Program-made: the position numbers and the translations under genes
DNA from: Campylobacterota bacterium
GTDB taxonomy: Bacteria; Campylobacterota; Campylobacteria; Campylobacterales; Thiovulaceae
Direction: 5' to 3'
Assembly: GCA_030152305.1 (NCBI GenBank)
Contig: JASKOM010000002.1
Span: 186,001 to 250,000 of the forward strand
Length of the DNA stretch: 64,000 nucleotides
In this document: one piece after another, positions 31,701 through 41,367 of the stretch
How the letters are laid out: the number at the start of each line of letters is the position of its first letter
How positions within the stretch are numbered: position 1 is the stretch's first letter
Notes under the pieces: model-generated
Told to the model about the DNA's origin: nothing
Database searches by the model: none
Seen by the model: the letters and a program-made list of their open reading frames with translations, nothing else

Positions 31701-31793
31701 GAAAAACCTTTTAATTAATTTAATTTTTATAATTTTAATATTATTTTTTATCGTGAATAAAACTGTATTTTAATAAGTTATGTCTAAAACCCG

Positions 31794-31836
31794 TCATCCC
31801 GAAAGCGATAACTTCCAGTAATTTATTTCTGGATCT
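31794..31836. repeat. Rep1-type palindromic repeat at the 3' end of the 31851 gene
   Basis: gtcatcccgaaagcgataacttccagtaatttatttctggatc. Confidence 0.65.
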
Positions 31837-31850
31837 AATTTATTTGTTGT

Positions 31851-32621
31851 TTAACTTAATAAAAAGTTCTCAAACTGATCAATTTTTGCTTTTATTTTTT
31901 GAAAAATAGTTTTATAAAAAGTTCCAACTTCTAATTCGTGATCGATTAATTTGCTAATTGCACTTTCGATAACAGCCAAATGACGAAGATTATCTTTTGA
32001 CAAATTATCTCGATAACTTTTTAAATCAACTGTTGCAAGAGAAAAATCTTTATTCGTGTTGATTAAAGCCAAACCTCGATAAGTTTCAAGAGTGATTAAT
32101 CGATAATAATTATTGGCATTTTTGCTTCCGTTTGCAAAAGCATTTTTAACTAATCGATCAATCGAATCAGTAACGGCTCTTCGAGGGCTTTTGCCTTCAT
32201 TTCTTATATCTTTCCAACAATCAGATTGAGAACCAGACTTTAATAATTCCAAATATTCTTGTTCAACACGAATAAAATAGTTACGAATTTCATAACCGAA
32301 TAAAGTTTCACTCATCAAAGATACATGTTTTGCTGTTTCAATAGTTATGAGATAATCCGACTTAAAACCTGAAGCTGTAAGGCTTTGAGGTGTTCTATTT
32401 TTGACTTCAGTTTCACTTAAGAAAGCGACCCCTTTTAGGGGGTCGCTCCAAACAACGATAAAATCGATGTTCTCTTTAAACCGACCTCTTTTAATTTGAG
32501 CCTTAATCCAGTCAGTAAAATCTTTTTTCACATATAAAGCTTCATATAATTGACGAGCCGACACGACATTTTGATCCTGATCCCCTATTTTTTGAGGCAC
32601 AATTTGAATTATTTCATTCAT
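31851..32621 (-). CDS. AntA/AntB-type antirepressor-domain protein
   Basis: VVSARQLYEALYVKKDFTDWIKAQIKRGRFKENIDFIVV...SDYLITIETAKHVSLMSET. Confidence 0.8.
   Translation of the reverse strand: MNEIIQIVPQKIGDQDQNVVSARQLYEALYVKKDFTDWIKAQIKRGRFKENIDFIVVWSDPLKGVAFLSETEVKNRTPQSLTASGFKSDYLITIETAKHVSLMSETLFGYEIRNYFIRVEQEYLELLKSGSQSDCWKDIRNEGKSPRRAVTDSIDRLVKNAFANGSKNANNYYRLITLETYRGLALINTNKDFSLATVDLKSYRDNLSKDNLRHLAVIESAISKLIDHELEVGTFYKTIFQKIKAKIDQFENFLLS
32424..32447. repeat. palindrome AGCGACCCC-TTTTAG-GGGGTCGCT inside the AntA/AntB-type gene
   Basis: Perfect 9-bp GC-rich arms within an AT-rich ORF. Confidence 0.8.
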
Positions 32622-32736
32622 TAAAAAACTGGTTAAAAATATAAATTAGAAGAAATTGTTTTGTTTGAAGAGCCATTCGTGAAGTTACCAGTTTCAAGAA
32701 ACAAACTCTTCTCAATTTACTTCAATAAGGCTTTAG

Positions 32737-33000
32737 TCAAATTCCCTCCAGAAAACTGGAAGGCAAAAAGATCAATTCTCTTGATATTTCAGCTAGTCTA
32801 TTTTTTAGTTTCTTATTTTCTTGCATTAAAAACTGTGAATCATCTGGCTTAAAAGACATCATTTGTATAGATGAAATAGCTACTTTATTATATTCGTATG
32901 CTATTTCCAATACTTCTTTTTCATTTTGTAATAAATTTAAGTTAGCTTTGATTTCCGAAAAAGTAAAAAAAATTAAAGTTATTAACTGAATCTTTTTCAT
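32737..33000 (-). CDS. small secreted hypothetical protein
   Basis: Signal-peptide-like N terminus MKKIQLITLIFFTFSEIKA. Confidence 0.45.
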   Translation of the reverse strand: MKKIQLITLIFFTFSEIKANLNLLQNEKEVLEIAYEYNKVAISSIQMMSFKPDDSQFLMQENKKLKNRLAEISRELIFLPSSFLEGI

Positions 33001-33004
33001 TTAC

Positions 33005-33360
33005 TTATTTTCCTTTCCATTTTATTTCGTCTTCAAGCATTAAAATAGCCTCATTTACATATGTCTCTTTCAATTCAAGATCCTCTTTTTTATTAACAAG
33101 AGCATCAATTTCTTCAATATGTGTCTGAATAACTTCTTTAAACGACTTTATATCAGTCATAAGTTGCCCATGAATTCTAAAAGATGATTCTTCTCCAGTT
33201 ATCTCCCGACAATCTTTATAAATTTTTTCTATAAGACTATCTCACGGTTATATTTTTCACGATATTTTTTGTTAGCCTAACGAGGATCATTATCTAATTC
33301 CTCCTGAAAATCAGCAAACAAAAATGAACTTGAAATCAACACAATTGAAAATAATTTCAC
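33005..33360 (-). pseudogene. small secreted protein gene with in-frame TAG (33277-33279) and a frameshift near 33242
   Basis: MKLFSIVLISSSFLFADFQEELDNDPR*ANKKYREKYNR(fs)DSLIEKIYKDCREITGEESSFRIHGQLM...KWKGK*. Confidence 0.7.
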
Positions 33361-33451
33361 AAATAACTCCTTTAAAAAACTTAAAATCATTTTGTCAAAA
33401 CTAAAAAATAGTCGCCCTGAATACATTTCAGGGTCTTTTTTTTAAACCAAT

Positions 33452-33480
33452 AGATCCCGAAACGAATTCGGGAAGACGGG
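33452..33480. repeat. Rep1-type palindrome gatcccgaaacgaattcgggaagac
   Basis: 3' side of the 33543/33745 genes. Confidence 0.65.
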
Positions 33481-33542
33481 CGGGAAAGTTATTTAAAGTT
33501 TCGCGATAATTTGTTTAAGTTGTGGATAAGAAATTATCCAAA

Positions 33543-33761
33543 TTACATTTCAATAGATTTTAAATTTGCAAAAATACGAAGTTGTGAAACAGCAGTTGTT
33601 ACCAAAGCATCGAATCGTTCTTTTTTCGGAATATTATTTTCAATTATTTTTGAATTCAGAACTTCTAAGTTTGATAAAACGATTAATTCGTCAATTGAAG
33701 CATAATCGCGAATATTCGTATCGGATGGCTTATCTGGATTTTCATCATTCAAACTGTTCAA
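33543..33761 (-). CDS. small hypothetical protein overlapping the 33745 gene
   Basis: 72 aa ORF, 17-bp overlap with upstream gene. Confidence 0.4.
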   Translation of the reverse strand: MNSLNDENPDKPSDTNIRDYASIDELIVLSNLEVLNSKIIENNIPKKERFDALVTTAVSQLRIFANLKSIEM

Positions 33762-34392
33762 GTTTCGATTTAATCAACATTAAATCTAATTCAGATAGTT
33801 TGAACCATTCACCTTTTATATTTTTATCACGAAATTCAGCATGTAAAAATGCTTCAACTGTTTTTGAATACAACTTTTTTTGATATAAAATCAATTCGAC
33901 ATCAAACGGATTAAGAGATTCAAGTTCTTTTATTCGTCTTTTAATATTGTTCGTTCGCCCAATTTTATAGAACTCATTTGTTTTGACAATATAAATACCA
34001 TCTGGTGAATTGTAACTAACTGTTTTTAGCCATTTTTCAAATTCAAGAGCGATATCAATATGAGCATAAGTTCCACCATATCTTCCTGATTTAGAATTTA
34101 TACCAATTGCATTTGTAGATTCAATCCATTGCTTAGGAGAGAGTGTAAAAGTGTTCAAACCTGCATTATTTTTAAAGGTATCGAATACTTTATCTTTAAA
34201 ATTTGGATTATTTACCTTTTCCCAAAGACCGATATATTCGATAGTTTTCTTATTTTTAATCCAATTATTGATAGTAGTCTTTGGCTCAGCTTCTTTATAT
34301 TTAGCCATATCCGTTAAAGAAATAAAATTTTCTTCATTTACTTTTGAAATTGAAATAACAATTTCTTGAACTTTGATCTGATTTGTCTTCAT
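33745..34392 (-). CDS. KilA-N domain fused to GIY-YIG (T5orf172-like) nuclease domain
   Basis: FISLTDMAKYKEAEPKTTINNWIKNKKTIEYIGLWE...GIYIVKTNEFYKIGRTNNIKRRIKELESLNP...AEFRDKNIKGEWFKL. Confidence 0.85.
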   Translation of the reverse strand: MKTNQIKVQEIVISISKVNEENFISLTDMAKYKEAEPKTTINNWIKNKKTIEYIGLWEKVNNPNFKDKVFDTFKNNAGLNTFTLSPKQWIESTNAIGINSKSGRYGGTYAHIDIALEFEKWLKTVSYNSPDGIYIVKTNEFYKIGRTNNIKRRIKELESLNPFDVELILYQKKLYSKTVEAFLHAEFRDKNIKGEWFKLSELDLMLIKSKLEQFE

Positions 34393-34664
34393 GGCATAAT
34401 TTCACCACTTTCGAAAATTTGGTTTTGTTTTTTGCCTAATAAAAAGAGATTCCCGTCTCTGGTGAAAGACAAAAGCATTCAAATTATACAACTCCAAAAA
34501 TAAATAAAACATACAATAAGTTTAAACTTGCTTAAGAATGACTAATTTTCGTCATCCTTTAAAACAAATATTATAGATTAGAGTTCGCTACAATTTCGCT
34601 ATTTCAGATTTACTGATATGAATATTTTTTTAAAGGATAGCGATTGATTCGACCTCGAGGATCT

Positions 34665-35531
34665 ATGACGGCACTTATTACTCCTTTTCGTGGCGGAGAA
34701 TTAGACGAAGGAAAATATGCTGAACTTATCGAAAGACAAATTCGTTTAGGCATTGACTGGATCGTTCCTGTTGGAACAACTGGAGAAAGTGCAACTCTTT
34801 CACATGATGAACATCGACGATGTATCGAAATTGCGGTTTTAACGGCTAAAAATTCAGCTACAAAAGTTCTTGCTGGTGCAGGAAGTAACAGCACTCGAGA
34901 AGCTATGGATTTAGCAAAATTTGCTCAAGAAACTGGTGCTGATGCAATTTTAAGTGTTGTTCCTTATTATAACAAGCCTTCTCAAGAAGGAATTTATTTG
35001 CATTATAAAGCTATTGCTAATTCTGTTGAAATTCCATTAATGCTTTATAATGTTCCATCTCGAACTGGTGTTGATATTCATGTCGATACGGTTAAACGAT
35101 TAAAAGAACGAACAAAAAATATTTTTTCAATTAAAGAAGCAACTGGCTCTATCGAACGAACCGTTGATTTATTGCATGAAATTCCTGAATTAGATTTATT
35201 TAGTGGCGACGATGCAATTAATGCTCCAATTATGTTAAGCGGTGGAAAAGGTATTATTTCCGTTACGGCTAATTTATTGCCAAATAAACTTTCAGAACTT
35301 GTCAGATTAGCTTTAAGTGGCGATGTCGAACGAGCAAGTAAATTAAATAGCGAACTTTTTGAAATTAACAAAGCTTTATTTATCGAATCAAATCCGATTC
35401 CTATAAAAGCAGTTATGTATATGGCTGGTTTATTAGATAGTCTTGAATATCGACTTCCATTGACACCGCCAAGTTTCGAAAATATGAAAAAACTTGAACG
35501 AGTATTAAATAAATATGAGGTTTTAAAATAA
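34665..35531 (+). CDS. dapA: 4-hydroxy-tetrahydrodipicolinate synthase
   Basis: [14 protein letters not shown]...[17 protein letters not shown] preferred over TTG at 34644. Confidence 0.96.
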   Translation: MTALITPFRGGELDEGKYAELIERQIRLGIDWIVPVGTTGESATLSHDEHRRCIEIAVLTAKNSATKVLAGAGSNSTREAMDLAKFAQETGADAILSVVPYYNKPSQEGIYLHYKAIANSVEIPLMLYNVPSRTGVDIHVDTVKRLKERTKNIFSIKEATGSIERTVDLLHEIPELDLFSGDDAINAPIMLSGGKGIISVTANLLPNKLSELVRLALSGDVERASKLNSELFEINKALFIESNPIPIKAVMYMAGLLDSLEYRLPLTPPSFENMKKLERVLNKYEVLK

Positions 35532-36302
35532 ATGAGAATTAATAAAACTCTTGTTGTTAGTGGTGGCACTCGCGGAATTGGTCGAGCAATTGTTGAAGAA
35601 TATGCAAAAAATGGCTACGACATCGCTTTTACTTATAATAGCAATTCTGAAATTGCTGATCAAATGATTGTTGAATTAAGTGAAAAATATGGTGTCAAAT
35701 TAAAAGCCTATTCGTTGGATATTTTAGAACCTGAAACTTATAAAGATCTATTTTTAAAAATTGATCAAGATTTTGATCGAGTTGATGTATTTATTTCGAA
35801 TGCTATTATTTCTGGTCGTTCAGTTGTTGGCGGTTTTGCTCCATTTATGAGATTAAAGCCAAAAGGCTTAATGAATATTTATACGGCTACTGTTTTATCG
35901 TTTGTTGTTGGTGCTCAAGAAGCAACAAAACGAATGGAAAAAACTGGTGGCGGTTCGATAATTTCACTTTCTTCAACTGGCAATTTAGTTTATACTCCAA
36001 ATTATACAGGTCATGCAAATAGTAAAGCATCAGTTGAAACAATCGTTAAATATGCAGCTCACGAATTAGGCGAAAAAGGAATTCGAGTTAATGCTGTTTC
36101 TGGCGGTCCAATCGACACGGATGCTCTTAAAAAATTTCCAAATTACGAAGAAGTTAAAAGTGAAGTTGTAAAAAGATCACCACTTTCAAGAATGGGATTG
36201 CCAACTGATTTATCAGGACTTTGTTATTTTCTTTCGACTGAACAGGCAAGTTGGATCACAGGTCAAACTTTTATAATTGACGGTGGCACAACATTTGCTT
36301 AA
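35532..36302 (+). CDS. SDR-family reductase (possible enoyl-ACP reductase)
   Basis: VVSGGTRGIGRAIVEEYAKNGYDIAF; INDGGT-like end TGQTFIIDGGTTFA. Confidence 0.85.
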   Translation: MRINKTLVVSGGTRGIGRAIVEEYAKNGYDIAFTYNSNSEIADQMIVELSEKYGVKLKAYSLDILEPETYKDLFLKIDQDFDRVDVFISNAIISGRSVVGGFAPFMRLKPKGLMNIYTATVLSFVVGAQEATKRMEKTGGGSIISLSSTGNLVYTPNYTGHANSKASVETIVKYAAHELGEKGIRVNAVSGGPIDTDALKKFPNYEEVKSEVVKRSPLSRMGLPTDLSGLCYFLSTEQASWITGQTFIIDGGTTFA

Positions 36303-36846
36303 TCTACCAAATATTCTAACTAGTTTTAGAATTTTGTTAGCCCCTTTGCTTGTTTTTATATTAACGAACGAAGGGTTTTTTATAAATCACGGTTTTGACA
36401 AAAGTTGGGTTGCATATTTTGGCGGTTTGATTTTTTTAATTGCATCTGTAACAGATTTTTTTGATGGTTTTATCGCAAGAGAATGGAATCAAAATAGCTC
36501 TTTGGGTGAGATTCTTGATCCACTTGCTGACAAAATGCTTGTTATGGGTGCTTTTTTGGCTTTAATGATAAACGGTTCAGCTTCGATTTGGGCAATTTAT
36601 ATAATTTTAATTCGAGAATTATTTATTTCAGGATTACGAATAAATGCAATTTCTGAAAATATAAATATTATCTCGGCTTCTTTGAGTGGCAAAATTAAAA
36701 CTGTTGTTCAAATGTTTGCAATTGGTTTTTTAATTATGAATTGGCAATACGGAACTGAACTTTTATATTTGGCTGTTTTATTAACTGTCTGGTCTGGAGC
36801 AGAATATACGATTTTATATATTCAGAAAGTGAGAATAAAAAAATGA
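36277..36846 (+). CDS. pgsA: CDP-diacylglycerol-glycerol-3-phosphate 3-phosphatidyltransferase
   Basis: LNLPNILTSFRILLAPLLVF; TDFFDGFIAREWNQNSSLGEILDPLADKMLV. Confidence 0.92.
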   Translation: MTVAQHLLNLPNILTSFRILLAPLLVFILTNEGFFINHGFDKSWVAYFGGLIFLIASVTDFFDGFIAREWNQNSSLGEILDPLADKMLVMGAFLALMINGSASIWAIYIILIRELFISGLRINAISENINIISASLSGKIKTVVQMFAIGFLIMNWQYGTELLYLAVLLTVWSGAEYTILYIQKVRIKK

Positions 36847-37646
36847 GTGAAGTATTAAATAATTTAATTTTAATTACCTCATCGATACCGATTGACTTGA
36901 TTTTATTCGGTTTATTCACTGGAATGGCTTCTGGTTTTTTCGGAATCGGTGGAGGAACAATTCTTGTTCCGACATTATTATTTGTTGGATATCAAATAAA
37001 AGATGCAATCGGTATAGCTGTAGTTCTAATGTTTTTTTCATCGATATATGGCTCTTTTTTAAATTATAAAAGCGGTTTAATCGAATTTAAAAGAGTTGTT
37101 TTGCCTGTTGGACTTGGCGGAGTAATTGGAGCTTTTGGAAGTAGATTTTTTGTCGAAGCAGTTTCGAATAAAACATTAGAAATATTATTTTTCTCGATAT
37201 TAATATATGCAATATATCGAGTTATATCTGGTGGAAAAAATATTCAAGTTGGACATCATCGTGAAATTAATAAATATTTATTATTTGTAATTGGCTTATT
37301 AATAGGCTTTTTTGCAATTTCTGTTGGTGTTGGTGGTTCGATAATTTTAGTTCCAATTTTGGCTGGATTTTTTGGTTATCCAATAAAACGAGCAATCGCA
37401 ACAGGTTTAGCTTTTGTCATGTTTTCATCGACTTCTGGAGTAATTTCATATGCAATTGCCGATAAAATAAATTATTTAGAAGCTATTTCAGTTGCAATTC
37501 CTGCATTATTTGGTGTTCGTTTTGGTATTTGGCTTGGAACTTTGACATCAGAAAAATCTCACAAAACTTTGCTATTAATTTTTTATAGTTTAATCGCAAG
37601 TTATTTAGGTTATCGAATATTTTTTGGAGTTGCTCAACATGTTTAA
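36843..37646 (+). CDS. TauE/SafE-family permease
   Basis: GMASGFFGIGGGTILVPTLL. Confidence 0.88.
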   Translation: MSEVLNNLILITSSIPIDLILFGLFTGMASGFFGIGGGTILVPTLLFVGYQIKDAIGIAVVLMFFSSIYGSFLNYKSGLIEFKRVVLPVGLGGVIGAFGSRFFVEAVSNKTLEILFFSILIYAIYRVISGGKNIQVGHHREINKYLLFVIGLLIGFFAISVGVGGSIILVPILAGFFGYPIKRAIATGLAFVMFSSTSGVISYAIADKINYLEAISVAIPALFGVRFGIWLGTLTSEKSHKTLLLIFYSLIASYLGYRIFFGVAQHV

Positions 37647-38691
37647 TAATAAACGAATAAATAATCTTGAAGCTGTCGAGCTTATAAAAAATGCTGATTT
37701 AAAATATTTAGGCGAACAAGCTTTTAAAATAAAAAATAAATTACATCCAGACAAAATAACGACTTTTATTGTTGATCGAAATATAAATTACACGAATGTC
37801 TGTTGGGTCGATTGTAAATTTTGTGCTTTTTATAAAGATGTTAATGACGAAGAAGCCTATGTTTTATCGTTTGATGAAATTGGTAAAAAAATTGAAGAAT
37901 TATTAGCAATTGGTGGAACTCAAATTTTATTTCAAGGCGGTGTTCATCCAAAATTAAAAATCGAATGGTATGAAGAGCTTGTCGGTTGGATTAAAAATAA
38001 ATATCCATCTGTAACGATTCACGGTTTTTCGGCAATTGAAATTGATTATATTGCAAAAATATCGAAAATATCGATCGATGAGGTTTTGATTAGATTAAAA
38101 AATAAAGGTTTATCTTCGATTCCGGGGGCTGGAGCAGAAATTTTAAGCGATCGAGTTCGAGATATTATTTCGCCTCGAAAAATTGATGCTGACCGTTGGA
38201 TCGAAATTCATCGAACGGCTCATAATTTGGGAATAAAATCAACAGCGACAATGATGTTTGGAACAGTTGAAACCGACGAAGAAATCGTTGAACATTTTGA
38301 ACGAATTAGAAAATTGCAAGATGAAACAGGCGGGTTTCGAGCTTTTATTTTATGGTCTTTTCAGTCTGAAAATACTGAATTGGCTCAACAGCTTGAAATT
38401 AAAAAAAGAACTTCAAATCGATATTTGCGACTTTTAGCGATTAGCAGAATATATTTAGATAATTTTAAAAATATTCAAAGTTCATGGGTAACTCAAGGCG
38501 GATATATTGGTCAAATTGCTCTTTTATTTGGTGCGAACGATTTAGGTTCAACAATGATGGAAGAAAATGTTGTTGCATCAGCAGGTGCTTCGTTTAGAAT
38601 GGGCAAAGACGAAATGATAAAATTAATTAAAGATATCGATGAAATTCCAGCTCAACGAGACACAGCTTATAATACTCTTCAAATATTTTAA
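37639..38691 (+). CDS. mqnC: radical SAM cyclic dehypoxanthinyl futalosine synthase
   Basis: VDRNINYTNVCWVDCKFCAFYKDVNDEEAYVLS; start trimmed. Confidence 0.92.
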   Translation: MFNNKRINNLEAVELIKNADLKYLGEQAFKIKNKLHPDKITTFIVDRNINYTNVCWVDCKFCAFYKDVNDEEAYVLSFDEIGKKIEELLAIGGTQILFQGGVHPKLKIEWYEELVGWIKNKYPSVTIHGFSAIEIDYIAKISKISIDEVLIRLKNKGLSSIPGAGAEILSDRVRDIISPRKIDADRWIEIHRTAHNLGIKSTATMMFGTVETDEEIVEHFERIRKLQDETGGFRAFILWSFQSENTELAQQLEIKKRTSNRYLRLLAISRIYLDNFKNIQSSWVTQGGYIGQIALLFGANDLGSTMMEENVVASAGASFRMGKDEMIKLIKDIDEIPAQRDTAYNTLQIF

Positions 38692-38699
38692 AAATTAAA

Positions 38700-38734
38700 T
38701 TAATTCCAATATTAAAATAATATATTGGAATTAA
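38700..38734. terminator. bidirectional hairpin TTAATTCCAATAT/ATATTGGAATTAA between convergent genes
   Basis: Perfect 13-bp inverted repeat. Confidence 0.65.
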
Positions 38735-38751
38735 AATAAATATATTTATTA

Positions 38752-39384
38752 TTATTTACAGTCTTGCCAAAGCCATTTTGAATCGAATTTTGAAGTTGCC
38801 AACATTGTTAATATAACAACCGAAGCAAATGATAAAGTTCCTTCTCCAACTTCGACAGATGCTAAATTACCAAAATTAACCATTGCTACAAGAAGAGCCA
38901 CTACAAAAACATCAATCATTGACCATTTTCCAATAGATTCCAAAAATCGATAAATCGCTGTTTTTAATTTTAATAATGAACATAATTTTAAATCTACACT
39001 TAATAATAAAATTGTTAAAAAAAGCATTTTTAACATAGGAATTAAAATACTTGCTACGAATATTATTATCGCTAGTCCGTATGAACCAATTTCTGCAAAA
39101 TGAATTACACCTTCAAATATTGTCGATGCACTTTCTTTTCCTAATGACACGACATTCATAACTGGTAATAAATTCGCGGGAATATATAAAATAAAAGCTG
39201 ATATTAATAATGCCCACGAAATCGTCGTATCTGATTTTATATTTTTGTTTAATTTATAACCGCATTTAAAACAATATAAATTTACCTCATCGCTAATATT
39301 TTCTGGCATTTTGTTTAATTGTTTGCAAGATGGACATGAAATTAAATTTTCAGAACTTGCGATGAGGTTATTTTGTTCGTTCAT
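38752..39384 (-). CDS. PqiA-like membrane protein
   Basis: CPSCKQLNKM...CFKCGYKL zinc ribbon; NLLPVMNVVSLG. Confidence 0.82.
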   Translation of the reverse strand: MNEQNNLIASSENLISCPSCKQLNKMPENISDEVNLYCFKCGYKLNKNIKSDTTISWALLISAFILYIPANLLPVMNVVSLGKESASTIFEGVIHFAEIGSYGLAIIIFVASILIPMLKMLFLTILLLSVDLKLCSLLKLKTAIYRFLESIGKWSMIDVFVVALLVAMVNFGNLASVEVGEGTLSFASVVILTMLATSKFDSKWLWQDCK

Positions 39385-40000
39385 TTTGTAAATTTTTAAT
39401 CCATTCAAAATATATATTTGCATCGAATAATTTATGCAAAACGGCTGAAATAACAATAAGAGAAAACATCGTAATAAAAGCTAAATTTATATCTAAACTC
39501 ATATTATCTGATAATTTAATCATTGCTACTAATAGACTAACAAAAAACACTTCGAGCATTATCCAATCTTTGCTAATATTCATAAGTTTTATAAATAATC
39601 TTGAATATCTTGGTTTTTTATTTAATAAATAAATAGGAGAAACAAGCCATAAAATCGAGAAAAAATAGGTCAAAGGTGTTGAAATAATCGAGAAAAATAT
39701 TATAAAACCTATGATTGACTGTTCGTTATTAAACATTGCAAACGGAGTTTCTAATATAGAAAATTCACCGTCGAGATTACCCATTTTGAATTTTAAAGCT
39801 GGAATAGTCAAAGTTGAAAAAAATAAAATTAATCCCGTAATCGAAAGAATAAAAATATCACGAGGATCTGAAATGTGTGAAGCTATTTCACCACCGCAAC
39901 GAGGACATTCAGCTGTTTCACCGTTATTAAGTTCATTAACCGAAACTAATAAATCACAATGAGAACAAGCGATTATATTTTGAGATTTAAAAATAGACAA
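39368..40000 (-). CDS. PqiA-like membrane protein
   Basis: CSHCDLLVSVNELNNGETAECPRCGGEI; TIPALKFKMG. Confidence 0.82.
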   Translation of the reverse strand: MSIFKSQNIIACSHCDLLVSVNELNNGETAECPRCGGEIASHISDPRDIFILSITGLILFFSTLTIPALKFKMGNLDGEFSILETPFAMFNNEQSIIGFIIFFSIISTPLTYFFSILWLVSPIYLLNKKPRYSRLFIKLMNISKDWIMLEVFFVSLLVAMIKLSDNMSLDINLAFITMFSLIVISAVLHKLFDANIYFEWIKNLQNERTK

Positions 40001-40013
40001 TTATTGAAATAAA

Positions 40014-40766
40014 TTAAGCGAGTAATTTTTGTTGTGAGTTTTCGATTTGTTGTTGAGATTCTAATTTGAGATTTTCTTTTCTGGATTCTAATTGTTTGTC
40101 AAGATAAAGCATTTGTTCAGAAACAAGTTTTGAAGTATCTTCGATAATTTTATTTTTTGTATTTACCGAAGAATCGATAAGTTGTTGCTGTCTTTTTCGT
40201 AAATCGTGAAGTTTATTTTTTATAAATTCAAGATGAATATCAACTTGACCGTTCATTAATTTTTCATAAGTTTTATGAGCCGATGAACCTTCTTTGAATT
40301 TTTCTAAATTTTCCAACATTTTTGGCATTTTCTCATTTGCGAATAATTCGTTATCTAATTTAACATCTGCCTCTATTTTCGAATAAGCATCTTCAATTTG
40401 TTGAACAATTTCAAGATGTCCATTTTCGATTAATCGTAATCTTTGTTCTGCGATAATATTTAAATCAGATAAAAGATTTTTCATAATTTCCGCCGAATGT
40501 TGAAAACTTCTAGCTTCAGCTTGAATAATTAAGCCTGTGAATTTTGCATTTAATTCTAAAAGTTCAGATTGTGAATCAGCAATTAATTTCACTCGCTTAT
40601 TTGCTAATTCTTCAGCTTTTACTCTATCAGGTTCATAAACTGTTGATGTCGTTGTTGCATTATGATTTTGATGACTATAAGATACAGAATAGCCTCCGCT
40701 ACTGCTTGAACTTCCACCACCAAATAATGATGAAATCGCACTTCCAATACTACTCCAAAAACCCAT
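40014..40766 (-). CDS. coiled-coil hypothetical protein with Gly/Ser-rich N terminus
   Basis: MGFWSSIGSAISSLFGGGSSSSSGG then helical charged region. Confidence 0.55.
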   Translation of the reverse strand: MGFWSSIGSAISSLFGGGSSSSSGGYSVSYSHQNHNATTTSTVYEPDRVKAEELANKRVKLIADSQSELLELNAKFTGLIIQAEARSFQHSAEIMKNLLSDLNIIAEQRLRLIENGHLEIVQQIEDAYSKIEADVKLDNELFANEKMPKMLENLEKFKEGSSAHKTYEKLMNGQVDIHLEFIKNKLHDLRKRQQQLIDSSVNTKNKIIEDTSKLVSEQMLYLDKQLESRKENLKLESQQQIENSQQKLLA

Positions 40767-40778
40767 TTTTATATCCTT

Positions 40779-41171
40779 TTATTTAATTATATTTAGAGAA
40801 TTTAAATTTTCAATTACTTTTTTATCAAGATCAGTTTCTGAAATATTCTCTATATCAGATTTTGAATAAATAGACAAAAGTGTAATTATATTTTCTGCAT
40901 CAAGTAAAAAATATATTACTCGATAACCTCCACTTTTGCCTTTGCCGTTATCACTATTTTGAACTCGAATTTTATAACAGCTATTTCCAAGAGAAATACC
41001 AAGCTGTTTTGGGTTTTCTGAATTTGAAAGAAGATCCAAAAGATTTTTATAATCGTTTTTTATATTTTTATATTTTTTAGAAAGTGTTTTTAACTCTTTT
41101 GCAAACGATGGGACATAGTTAATTTCATAACTCATGTAAAAGATCCAAAGCATTGGGTAATTTTTTACCAT
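40779..41171 (-). CDS. RelE/ParE-superfamily toxin
   Basis: YEINYVPSFAKELKTLSKKYKNI...CYKIRVQNSDNGKGKSGGYRVIYFL. Confidence 0.8.
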   Translation of the reverse strand: MVKNYPMLWIFYMSYEINYVPSFAKELKTLSKKYKNIKNDYKNLLDLLSNSENPKQLGISLGNSCYKIRVQNSDNGKGKSGGYRVIYFLLDAENIITLLSIYSKSDIENISETDLDKKVIENLNSLNIIK

Positions 41172-41361
41172 TTTTTTTAGCTTCTAAAACTTCTAAATAT
41201 CCATCTTTTACATTTTTAGCAATTTCATCAGCTTTTTTTAACTCTTGAGAAACAACAAATTCTTTAATTATTTTTTCTAACAACTCTTTTGTATCTGTTT
41301 TTAGCTCTTTTGCAATTTTTGTAATTTGACTTTCAAGATTTTGATTTTGAATTATTAGCAT
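41125..41361 (-). CDS. antitoxin of the RelE-like pair
   Basis: Overlaps the start of the toxin gene; 78 aa. Confidence 0.7.
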   Translation of the reverse strand: MLIIQNQNLESQITKIAKELKTDTKELLEKIIKEFVVSQELKKADEIAKNVKDGYLEVLEAKKNGKKLPNALDLLHEL

Positions 41362-41367
41362 AAATTT

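Noticed and set aside
34610-35569. Minus-strand ORFs 34610..34894 and 35078..35569
   Set aside because: Antisense to dapA with no domain signature.
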